This document shows, in pieces, positions 1 through 12,500 of a stretch of 64,000 nt of DNA (position 1 is the stretch's first letter; each line of letters begins with the position of its first letter). The notes under the pieces are model-generated. The model did no database searches. It was given only the letters and a program-made list of their open reading frames with translations, and had not been told where the DNA came from. Location: positions 10,153,717 to 10,217,716 of the forward strand of contig NC_088305.1 in assembly GCF_032854445.1 (NCBI RefSeq), given 5' to 3'. Source of the DNA: Liolophura sinensis. Its lineage: Eukaryota; Mollusca; Polyplacophora; Chitonida; Chitonidae. Position numbers and translations under genes: made by a program.

Positions 1-47
1 TATGAAATATATTGACAGTAATTATTATGATGATGTGATCTACAAAT

Positions 48-258
48 AAGTAACCAATGCGGTCACTGTGAGTTCAAGTCCAGCTCATGCTGACTTTTTC
101 TCCGGCCGTACGTGGGAATGTCTGTGAGCAACCTGCGGATGGTCATGGTTTTCCCCGGGCTCCGCCCGGTTTCCTCCCACCATAATGCTGGCCGCCGTCG
201 TATAAGTGGAATATTCTTGAATATGGCGTAAAACATTAATCAAATAAATAAATAAATA
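48..258 (+). mobile_element. SINE-1 copy (near full-length body)
   Basis: tRNA-derived SINE: B-box-like GTGAGTTCAAGTCC, central GCAACCTGCGGATGGTC, conserved CACCATAATGCTGGCC and GTATAAGTG blocks, and an (AATA)n tail. It is the reference for the copies listed below. Confidence 0.9.
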
Positions 259-261
259 CAA

Positions 262-434
262 ATAAGTACCCTCTGGCCATATGTGGGACGGTCTTGCAGT
301 AACCTGCGAATGCTTGTGGATTTCCCCCTGGCTCTGCCCGGTTTTCTCCCACCATAATGCTTGCTGCCGTCGAATAAGTGAAATATTCTTGTGTATTGCA
401 TAAACTATCAATCAAAGAAATAAATAAATACATA
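262..434 (+). mobile_element. SINE-1 copy, 5' truncated, tandem to previous
   Basis: Begins at the CTCTGGCCATATGTGGGA block directly after the tail of the preceding copy and ends about 20 bases before the exon 1 acceptor. Confidence 0.85.
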
Positions 435-455
435 GTTCATATTGGTATGTTTCAG

Positions 456-537
456 AACAACAAACTGCAGGACTCGGACAGTTTTGATCAAGCTGTGCAA
501 ATTAAGCCTCAGAGAGTTACCCTGAAAATCAGACCAA
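456..537 (+). CDS. ITGB: Integrin beta gene 1, exon 1 of window (hybrid domain, first half)
   Basis: Follows acceptor TATGTTTCAG and ends at donor A|GTAAGC. It reads [12 protein letters not shown] then [13 protein letters not shown], the usual strand leading into the hybrid and beta-I domains. It ends with one base (a) that joins the two bases starting the next exon to make Asn. Confidence 0.85.
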
Positions 538-3500
538 GTAAGCAGTCAGCTTTGTCACAGGAGAGGATGCAGGTCTCTGAGAGTTTCCTGGTTCTAACAT
601 GTTCATGCCACTATATGGCTGAAATACTGCTGATGCGGCATAAATTCTCATCATTCATTCAGTAGTAACTACCCGAAATGATCCCAAATTTCACCCACAA
701 ATGTCCATTTTAGAGGCAAATAAATTCTATAAAATGCACTTTTCTAGAATCTTTAGAATTGTCAGAATATGGTAAATTGAGCAAGTTTGTCATGAATGAA
801 ATTTTAGGTCATATAGAGGTAGTTCACAATTTCTTACCCCACAGCTAAACACAGTGGGTTGAGAAGCGAGTTGACAAATACAGATGTGAAATAAAAACAA
901 ATTTCTTTTGAAATTCACGGTTACCGACAACTTCTCACTGTTGATCACCAGACACACTAAGTTGATTCAAGGGCATCGGTGGCCAAGGTGATTAGCCTGC
1001 CAGCATAGCGCAATGACCACAGAAGTCTCTCACGTATGGGGTTGCTCTGAGTCCAGCTTATGCTGACTTCCTCTCTGTACATGGGAAGTTCTGGCGGCAA
1101 TCTGCTGATGATTGTGGGTTTCTCCAGTGCAAATAATTTTGTAGACTCCTGTGTCGACTGTTTAATGATGGGGTCTCTGTGGTAGTACATTTAGCTGGTC
1201 AAAAGTGCTTGTGGGGGCCATTTACTTTTGGTCTTAAGCGGTGTTGACATGGTGCCAATGAAAGTTGGATTTTCGGTTTTATTTCAGTTCTATTTTTTTT
1301 AATTGTATCAGCTTTCCCATAAAAGACGAAACTAAAATTGATGTCGCCTGATATGCTGACAGCTGTGGTAAAATATTGTGGGATACAATGTGCAGCGTGA
1401 AACATCAATCAGATAAATAAGTACATAAAAATTTAACTGAATACAACAATACAAGTAATGAGCTCATACAACTGTCTGCTCGCACGTACCACCTGAAATC
1501 TGAACTGTTGACCTTTCACCTCTTTCAGACAAACCAGCCAGCTTCAAGGTGACCTTCAGACAGGCTGAGAACTACCCTGTGGATCTCTACTACTTGATGG
1601 ACTTGTCAAATTCTATGGCTGATGACAAAGATAATCTGGCCCGACTTGGTGTTTTGATTGGTAAGAGGAGTTGATCGTGAAAGAAATTACATTTATACTG
1701 GTCTGCCAGCAAACTATTGATGGTTGTGGGTTTCGCGGGGGCTCTGCCCTGTTTCATTCCACCATAATGCTGGCCACCGTCGTATAAGTGAAATATTCTG
1801 GAGTATGGCGTAAAACACCAGTCAAATAAGTAAATACATAAATCCATTTATACCTGTTATAAGTCCTTCATCGGCTGAAGAGTAGACAAGGATAAAATAC
1901 ATGAACATGCAAAAGTTGACAATTTTTGTCAGCACCCCTATGAACAGTAGTTTTCCAGACATTCCTTGTATACACGTATGTCCATAAATGTTGAGTATGA
2001 CATTTAGAAATAAAAGATAAATAAATTATTCATGCTTCACTGTATTTGCCCTAAAATTCACTCAAAAAAAATCACTCACTAAAAAAAGGGTGTAAAATTT
2101 TAAATTTGGTGCTGAAAGTTAATTTTTTTTTTCAGTAGGATATCATTTTGCCTCCTAAGCAAACCTCTAAACACACTTCTAAGAACAGTAGAGCTATCAT
2201 AATTAAGATCACACATGTATATAATAAACATAATTGTTTGAAAATGCTAAATTTTATTGATATTTGTTAAAATCTGACCTTATCTGTGACTTGTGATTAC
2301 ATGTCCATGTGTAACATGTACATTCTACATGTATGGTGTGCTTGTATGTAAATTTATGTAAATTGTATATAAATGAACCTATATTCATTTTCAGCCAGAA
2401 ACATGTCGGCCATCACCAAAGATTTTCAGCTGGGTTTTGGATCATTTGTTGACAAAGTCACCATGCCTTATGTCAGCACCATCAAGAGCAAGTAAGTTGT
2501 ATCAACACACATGTAATGCCAGAACATGTGGGTTTGCAAACATCATAACTTTTTCATTTTAGATAGAGAAATGTCCCTAAAATAAGCTTAAAACCTGGTG
2601 AACATGTGAAAAGGTTGAAGAAATCAGTCACTCAGAATAGCTTACCTGAGGTGATATACTGTTCCAACTGAAGCTGATTTGACTCGTCTGAGATTGCCCT
2701 AGTGTTAATTTTTGCACAAATTTTATTCGGTCAAGGATGGCCCCAAACCAGTGTCGGGGTGTACTCCATTTCAAAACCTGATGTGGTTACCTGCCCTTGT
2801 CTAACATGTTGGGGCTCTTGGTAGAGTTGGTCGTTTTGAGTCTGGACGCTTTCATGTGGTGTTCGTATTAAGTGATAGGACCAGCAATAGTCAGCTTGGT
2901 GTCTGTATACAATATAATCAAAGACAACAGCTTAGAGAGTAAATCAACGACAGTGTGATAACAGGTGAAATATGGCCTCTTGTCAGTTTACCTTGGTTAA
3001 TGTCAGCTAGGGGTTTACTCACACTTTTCATGTAAGTACTGAAGTAGTGTCAAATTCCGTGCCCTCTAACATTGACATTTCACTTTCTGTTGCAGACTGC
3101 TGAAGCCATGTAAAGAATGTGCTGCTCCGTACGGCTTCAAGCATAACCTGGCTCTGAACAAGAGCCCCAACATTTTCCAGGTATTAAAGTTGACGGTCAT
3201 TGGTCCTTTTTAAGTGTGCATTATAGCAAGGATGCTTTCCTGACCATCTGACATAATAGGAGTAGGCCATCTTAAAATAGAGTATACATCATCTGAAGGG
3301 CCATTTCGCACTGATTCTAAATATGGCGTTTTTTTTATTTATACCCATATCAGGTAACCTCAACTCTCCAGAGTGAAAAACCTGTCCTCCAGTTGATGTC
3401 ACATTCATGATAAGAAAAAGTTTTCAAGTTTGACTCCCTGTTTCACAGTAATGTAATGGCAGCCCCCATATCCAGTAACCTCGACTCTCCAGAGTGAATA

Positions 3501-6500
3501 GCCTGTCCTCTAGTTGATGTCACATCTATGTGTACCTCTGCCTTCATGACAAGAATAAGTTTTCATGGTTGACTTCCTGTTTCAGAGTAACGTAATGGCA
3601 GCCCCCATATCCGGTAATCTCGATTCTCCAGAGGGCGGTTTTGATGCCATGATCCAGGCCATTGTCTGCAAGGTAAGACGACTACATGTGTGTGTACAGG
3701 CCAGGAACGGAACACAAGTTCTCATGCAATTCTTCAAATTTTTGGGACAGACGTTAGTAGAGCCAAAAGTGATGAAAATTACAATTGCCTGAGTTTTATC
3801 GAAAGTGAAGAGATGTATTTGTTGTTTATGAGTTGCACTAACCATGTGAGGAAGAGAAAATGTATTTTCCTGTTACAGTCAGATGTATAGTGAATAAAAG
3901 GAGATGTCCCAGTACAATACTAATGGAACACACTTTGAAAGAACTAAAAGATTTTGCCAATGTAATTTAAAAAATGTTTACTTTTCTTGGTAAAAGGGTA
4001 TTTATTTTTATATGGCAAGTAATTTTCTAATAAAAAGTGTTTATAGACAGGATCAGTGTTTTAGATGCTCTGGGCTGATGTCTTCTTTATGTTATCGACC
4101 AATTATAGTGCCCCTACTTCTAATCTTCTTAACAACAAACTAAGCTGGCTGTTTCCTGTTATGAGTCTTTGAACCCAACCACCAATGCGGTCGCTGTGAG
4201 TTCAAGTCCAGCTCATGCTGGCTTCCTATCTGTCCGTAAGTGGGAAGATCTGCCCGGTTTTCTCCCACCATAATGCTGGCCGTTGCCGTATAAGTGAAAT
4301 ATTCTTGAGTACGGCGTAAAACACCAATCAAATAAATAAATAAAAATTTGAGCCCAACCTATTTGATTTACCGAGAGCATTAGAGAGTTCTTGGCCCATT
4401 AATGATTACTCACTCCCCTGAAAGACTAATCTCATGAACGCCAGGAAATTTATACTTTTGTGAATTTTTTTTCTTTTTTTTTTTGACACAAAATGTTTAA
4501 TACAGATATAGGTATAGATACTAGGTATTGATTTTCACTACATTTCACTTTGCACATTTAGTGTCTTGAAGAAAAGATGTTTATCAGTGCTTTTAGGTCT
4601 GGCCTCTTCATCTCAAAAGCACAAAGCTGTTGATTACATGAGAATTGGTGACAGCTAATGTAATTTGGAAGTACAAATTCGGCGAGGTATTTTCAGATCT
4701 TCTTGAGAAACTTACGACTTTTTCTGACCACTAGTTCCCATGCCTGGTGTAAGGAGTAACTTCTAGATTTGACTTTAATGGTAAAATTACCTTGACAGTG
4801 CTTGGTAAATAGACAAATTCGATCTTGTTATTATGAAAGAAAAATGTTAGACAGATATCAAAGACCTGATTAAATTTCCATACATGACTTACATGCTGTT
4901 TTTATTGGTAGAGTATTGGCTGGCGTAAGCACGCCAGACATATATTGTTGTATTCATCGGATGCTGGCTTCCATGTGGCCGGAGACGGCAAGGTTGGTCT
5001 TTGCCTGAGGGAGGGAAATGGAACAGGCTATATGCATATTTATGAGGGCAGTTTGGGCTGGGCTCTTCCACTAACACTGCCTAACCCCCATTATACATGT
5101 TCATTTACAAGATGATAGAGCTACAATATGCCTGTTCAGGGATATCATTTGTAATATATGCATTATATTTACAGTATGGTGTCTGAATTACAGTATGGTG
5201 TTAAAATTGAAGTTAATTTTATGCAACACATGTAAGCCAAATAGGTGACTTCAATCTCGAGGCTTCAAGATTTCTTTTGTATTATTAATAAACAAGTAAA
5301 AAGGGATGTGTGTACATGTTCATCTAGATTTGTATGTATTTGAAAACTGCTGCCATTATGATCAGAATATCGACCTTTCATGTTGGAATAATAACAAAGG
5401 AAAGAGAGAAAAAAAACTCCCGACAACCTGAATTTTCCAATCCACCCTGCAAATCAACCCTGACCTCAGGTGCCACTATGAAATAATGTCAGAGTTACTG
5501 CCCTTTGGCTTTAACAAAAGTGTATGTCTTGAAGTTGGAAAAAACTTGTAATAGTTCCAACAAACTTCAAATGTGAGATTTTCATAAACATTGAGACCAG
5601 GATCGTTTTGCCCACATCAGCAGTTAAGTTATTTATGGAGACATTATGTCTTTAGTAATGATAATTTGTGCAGGTAAGAGTACAAGTGCTTTGCCATGGC
5701 AGGTATGCATGTGTATTACACAAAATAGAACTGATATTAAAGAGGCTGTTCCATAGATTTTTGCAAAAAGTTGATCAGCGCAAATCCAATGAAACTGTTC
5801 CTGTTATTTTACAATAGCCCAAAAAATTTATTTACCTTTCTGCAAATGTTGGCCTCGTTTGTGCATGTTTTGCAGTTCAAAAGCGGTCAAAAAGCTCCTA
5901 AAATTTATAAAGCAGCTCATATTACATGTATACCTTTTTCAAACTTAAGAATCATTTTAACAGTGTAAATAGTACAGGTACAAGTCTAATATTCACTGAA
6001 AGGCAATAATTTGAGGTAATCGTGCTAAATTCAGAAAGTTTGATTTTGATTTCTAGCGAATGTGGATTTTTGGTCAAAAATCTGCGGTATAGCCTCGTCA
6101 GTACTGGTAGGTGATGATGCTGTTCATGGGGTGTACTTACACACATGTACATACAGTGTATGACAAACACAACTAACCAGGTGGTTCGTCATTCTAACCA
6201 TCATTTTAGGAAATAGGTTGGCGCAATCCTTCCAGGAAGATGCTACTTTTCTCCACTGATGCAGGCTTTCATTTCGCAGGCGATGGAAAGGTTTGTTTTC
6301 TCAGCTTTCCCCTTTTGCTCCCCTCCATTGCACTCAGATCTCCTTGTTTTCTGCCTGTTGTAGTTTTACCTTGTCTCACCTGTTCTGTCTCATGTTGTGT
6401 TTGCACTGTGCTGTCTGCTCACCTTCAGATTTTTCAGCTTTACATGTAATTCTGTCTTTGATCATTGTTGAGTTTAATAACAACAGAAAGGAGGCGTGTT

Positions 6501-9500
6501 TTATTTTTTTGCGTGATTACCATGTTTTGTCTTAATACAACAATCAAATGTTTAACTTCCTTTGTTTCTAGTTTCATGTCCCAGCTTTTCATCCTTATCA
6601 ACGTCAAATTTTCAAACATGTCACACTTATTCGGGGTCACATTTGCCAGTTTTGTCACATTATTGTAAATCAAGACCAATTTCTGTGATATATTTGTTCT
6701 TTGTAGCATTCAACGTGTATTCATTATAACATTTTCCAGCTTTATCACATTTATTCATTGTCACAGCTTCCAGTTTTATCGTATTTATTCATTGTTGCTG
6801 CTTCCAGCTTTATCACATTTATTCATTGTCACAGCTTTCAGCTGTGACTGGTACCATCGGCTTTATTGTATTTATTCATTGTCCTAGCTTTCAGCTTTAT
6901 CACATTTATTCATTGTTACAGCTTCCAGCTTTATCGTATTTATTCATTGTCACAGCTTCCAGCTTTATCGCATTTACATGTATTTGTCACATTTTCCAGC
7001 TTTACCACAAAGTGTCTGAATTTCAAGTCTCTGATGAGCCATATTTTACCGCTCACCTTTGCCATATTTCCCAGTTTACCACAGTGTCTTTTGCTTAAAT
7101 TTCATGTTTCGCTCATTACACATCTTAGCTGACCACAGTAGCTTCTCCTCAAATGTCACATTTTACTTATTACATTTACGTTATAAAAATGTCATACTTG
7201 TAGTTCACTAATCACATTTTTCACAGTGGCGCTCTTCCAACATTACCTTTGCTTGAACATTGTAACACAGCTATCATATCCAATCTGCTTACCAAAGTGG
7301 TGTCATTTCAACAGTACCTTGCTTAGGCATTTTAACACAGCTATCAAGTCTGATTTTTTTACCAAAGTGGTGTCATTCCAACATTACCTTTGCTTGTTCA
7401 GTGTAACATGTCGATCATATCCAATCTGCTTACCAAAGTGGTGTCATTTCAACATTACCTTGCTTGTTCATTGTAACACAGCTGTCATATCCAATCTGCT
7501 TACCAAAGTGGTGTCATTCCAACATTACCTTTGCTTGTTCAGTGTAACATGTCGATCATATCCAATCTGCTTACCAAAGTGGTGTCATTTCAACATAGCC
7601 TTGCTTGTTCAGCGTAACATGCCGATCATATCTGATTTACTTTATTTACTTTAAGAATACTAGGTGTCACAAGCATAATCACTTTTCACCATAAACCCAA
7701 CAGTCTTTTCTTGCAGCATGTTATATTTACAGTGCTGCGTAAGATTTCCCTAACTTTGTTTTAGTGTTAACTATTTGTTTATAATGTTGGTATGTTGCAT
7801 GAATGTTTCAGGTTAAAGTTTCTCTATAGCATGATTTCTTTTGTGTATATTCCTGTGTTGTTATTGTTATTAATACAGTGCAGTACATACATCTACCACT
7901 AAGTGGATAAGTTTGATACTATGCGCATGCCTGATCCGATGAAACACGGCTTTGTGAAAATTTTCTTTGTGTATAATTTTTATATGCACAGATTACCAAA
8001 TATGGAATGGTTTACATATTTTATGTGCCTGAAATAACATTTTATTACGATTGCAAATGTAACGAAAAATTGTTTGCAAATTGCAATAATGTGAAGATAT
8101 TTGGATACTTAAACAGCAATGCACCTTACACAGTGTCATATATACATGTACATTATTTTTTAATAAACTGTTAATATATGTGTAAGTACAATGTAGAAAG
8201 AATACCTTTGTATTCAGGGCCATATCTAGTCATTTTACACATAGCTCTGGAAAACATTTGGGCTAACTAATCAAAACTTTAAAGAAAACTAAAGTTCTTT
8301 TATTATATCTTTTTATAACTTTTGTACAGATGTCTTTAATTCACAGATGTGATAGGCCTCAGAGAGTACCATTTTGAATTCCATTGCAGAAGATGTCTTG
8401 GTGCACACTTATAGCATCATTTTTAATACAAACGTTTGGGAACAGAACTTCCAATTTTTCTCTAGATATAGCCCTGTTTTTGCTCACAATAAATGTGTGC
8501 TAGAGTCTGATATAAATACAAAAGAACTGGTTTACAGGTAAATTCTAAATTAAAGAAAAAAAAAAATAACAAAAAACATCTATGTAAAGACTAGTTTGTT
8601 TTTTGATAAAGTTTTGAATGACCCTTCACTTTCTGATGTCTGTGAGCTACCTGTGGATACTTGTAGCATGTTGTGTATTAGTGTACATGTATATGTAAGT
8701 TTTGCTTGACTCTACAGTTGGGAGGCATTGTAAAGCCCAATGATGGAAAATGCCACTTGGATTCTGATGGATACTACACCGAAAGCACTAATCAGGTGAG
8801 AGTGTAAGAAGTGTCTGAAAATCAACATTTGACGTTCTGCTCATTTTAGCACTGATCTACATCTACTTCTATGACCTAAAGGAAACTTTTTTGTTTACAA
8901 TGTTGTTCCCCTTGGTTACCATACTGTTCCCATTAGTTACCGTCCTTTTTTGCTTGGTTATCATCATGTTCCCCTCATCAACAACCTTGTTCCCCTTGTT
9001 TACCATTCTTTTCCCTTCGTCAACAACTCTACAACCCTATTCCCCTTGTTACTATCCTGATCCCCATGGTTACCATCCTGATCCCCATGGTTACCATCCT
9101 GATCTCCATGGTTACCATCCTGTTGCCCATAGTCACCATCCTGTTCCCATTGGTTACCATCCTGTTGCCCATAGTCACCATCCTGTTCTCATTGTTACCA
9201 TCTTGATCCCCGTGGTTACCATCCTGATCCCCATGGTTACCATCTTGATCCCCATGGTTACCATCCTGATCTCCATGGTTACCATCCTGTTCCCCATAGT
9301 CTTCATCCTGTTTTCAGTGTTTACCATCTGTTCCTTTATTCAAAATCTTGATCCTGGTGTTGCAGGATTATCCGTCCATCAGTCAGCTGGCAGCCAAGAT
9401 CAGTGAGGAGAATGTGAATGTAATTTTTGCTGTCACTGAAGGTCAGTTTCCCACGTACAAGAGACTCAGCAAGTACATTGAGGGTTCAGTGGCTGGAGTT

Positions 9501-12500
9501 CTGGCCAACGACTCCTCCAACATCGTGGACCTGGTGCAGAAAAACTATAATGTGAGTTACATGCGTGGACTGTGCATGTTAAATCTAATAGCTTTAGTCA
9601 AGACACCTCTCACGTAAGCGATAAATACAGGGTTTAATAGATACCTGAACAAAGAGTATGGTTTTAGGAAAATAAAGAGAGGTAGGCCAACAAAGAATGA
9701 GAAATAAATTTCCTTTTTGAGGCATGTTTTATATTTCATATTAAACCCTCTATTTCATGCATATTTCCTGTCAGTGGTCAAAATATTCAAAAATATACTG
9801 GGAACCCTGGAGAAGCTTGGGTGATGCGATGTAAAACCAGTCCTGGAACTGCTGTTTTTTCATCTGAGGCCATCCATGTTGGGGTTAGATCTGCATGTAC
9901 ATGTAAGACAATGCTTGTACCTGTACATATGTTCAGTGGTAAACACAATAAGAAGCAAGAAGTTCGATTGCTAGTATGTAGTCTGAATTTTCTAACCAGA
10001 ACTTGCAGCAGATATTGTGATAGGCCTGAAGGCATGCTGCAGTTCTAGTCAGAAATCGGCTGGTCGCACATGTAATGTTTGTTGCTCATAATAACTCTCC
10101 TTTTTGTTCAGCATGTGTTTGTTTTTGGTTTATTTTCAGCTCATCACATCTAAAGTCAAACTCCTCACAGAAAATGCTGAAGGCATCACAGTTACAATCA
10201 AGTCCAAGTGTAAAAAGTAAGGATCCTTTTGTTTTTGTATGAACATGCATGTAATGCAAAAGTGTAATTGATAATGACATGCATTTATACATGCAGACTC
10301 TGCTACCCCGTAAATACGCAGTTTTTGAGTTACGCCATTACGACAACAGAATGACGTCCCGGTGCAAAATGATGTCGCCACTTTATGGCACAGTGGCGCT
10401 ACTTGCCTATCTTTTAACATGGCAGTGATCATCTTTAATTCAAAGTATCGGCAGAACATCATTTTTTGTGCAATATTGGGAACGCAATTTCACCCCTGAA
10501 CACAATTCAGAAGATCAGTGTAATCCTTTCCATTAGTTATCTATATTCTATATACCACCTTATGTTAAAATTACCAGATTGGCCCTACTGTGCCGTAAAG
10601 TGACGACGTCATACCATAAAGGGACGTCACTTTGTCGTCGTAACGTCATATCTTGAAACATGCGTATTGAATGTGAACTGTCAAAATTGACATCATATTG
10701 GTTGATTGACCTAATTAGTGATGAAGTGTTGATGATTCATTTATTCATAACACTTTAATAACCTTTGTTTTGCAAATCGTATCTTGACCAATGTCGTCGT
10801 GGCGTTGAGGAATCCAGCTTCCATTGTGAATGAAATAAAAGAGCGGTGGAAATCCGTCCTGCAACAAGGAGGCACATTACACGTACATGCACCGTAATGA
10901 TTCCTTGGTCGTCATATGACTGAAAAATTGTTGAGTACGACGGTAAACCCCAAGCACTCACTCACTCACTCCATTGTAAATGTACTTACACATCCATGTC
11001 AGGGCATTTGTGTGAGTGAAACATTCACAAAATAATATTTATAAACCCCAGCTATATTAATAATTGCCATTTTGAATATGATAAATCAGCGATTTAAAGG
11101 TAAAGAAAACATAAAAATTACATAACACTCAAATGAAAGAGTTTGTAAAGTTAATTGTAATAGATGTGGTCTCTTGGACAACATCTTGGTATACATGAGT
11201 ATCATCTGTGCATAATAATGTTTTAAGTGAGGATGTAACACATGTTTAATAAATAGGTATTTTTGCTAGAATTTGGTCTTTTCAGCTCCCGCCATAATGC
11301 TGGCGGACGTTATATAAATGAAATATTCTTGATTACTGCGTAAAACACAAATCAGATAAATAAATTATCTGATATTTGCATCATTTTTGCGTTTTCTTTT
11401 CCTTTTATAATACATACCGTCAAAGATGGGCATTGGTTAATGGAACACCCATATTGTACATGTACGTGCATGTGTGTATTAACTGATTGGGTTTTACTGA
11501 TTTCAGCCCTAATGGTGACCTGAAAGAAACCAGTGTATGCGAGGATTTGAAGATAGGAGAGAGCGTATGTACACGTACATGTTTACTGAGTTTGAAGGAG
11601 ATCAGCGATGATGTTAGCTAGCAAATGGTCACACGTAACTGGTGAAATACAGCCTCTTGTCAATTTTTTTTAACTCACTTTGGGTATTATTCTAACTGTT
11701 CATATAAACGCTTGAATAGCGGCTAATTACGCACTCCCCAGCACCATGGCTTTAAGAAGCAGAATTAGGTGGGGAGAAAAAATATGGTGATGGTAATTGC
11801 AATTTATTAGATGTCACTGGTCGAGAATTTATACTCAAAATGCTGTGTTGTCAACATACAGTACCATTAAAACGCAAACTTCATGTACCGTGCACATGAT
11901 AGTGAAATTACACGTACGGTATATATTATTGCTGGTATTAAGGACAAATTATTAAACCTACAACTTTGTGTACATGTATGTTCCCTTAAGTGTACATTTA
12001 CAACTATAAAACACACTTTTCATTACGTAATAGGTCGTACAATGGCTTAGCTGTGGAGTTGTGTAATAATAGTCTAGACCACATGTACCGTAGTACCTTA
12101 ATTCTTCAACCTTTTCAACCGCCTCTGCAACCAATATTTTAAAACATTGTGAGAGAACTATAAGGTGTAGAGAAATAATTTGCACAGTTTTATGAAGCTT
12201 GTATCTTTAGTGACAAGAGGAAGTTGTAACTTCCTCGCTTGGCATTCAGCATTAAGGGGATGGTGCAACGACTGGTTGACCCGTATCAGCATAATGGCTT
12301 GGGCGGGGCGGCTTACTTGCCTTCAGTAAGTTGTCTCAGTGAAGCAGCACTAGATAAAAGAGCTTTGGAAATCCGTCCTGCAACAAGGAGGCACATTACA
12401 CGTATATGCACTCTAAGGATTCCTTCGTTGTCATGTGACGTATGAAAAATTGTTGAGCACGATGTTAAACCCCAAGCACTGACTGACTCACTCACTCACT

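Noticed and set aside
3565..3792. 75-codon frame as an independent gene
   Set aside because: It is exon 5 of gene 1 with intron sequence on both sides.
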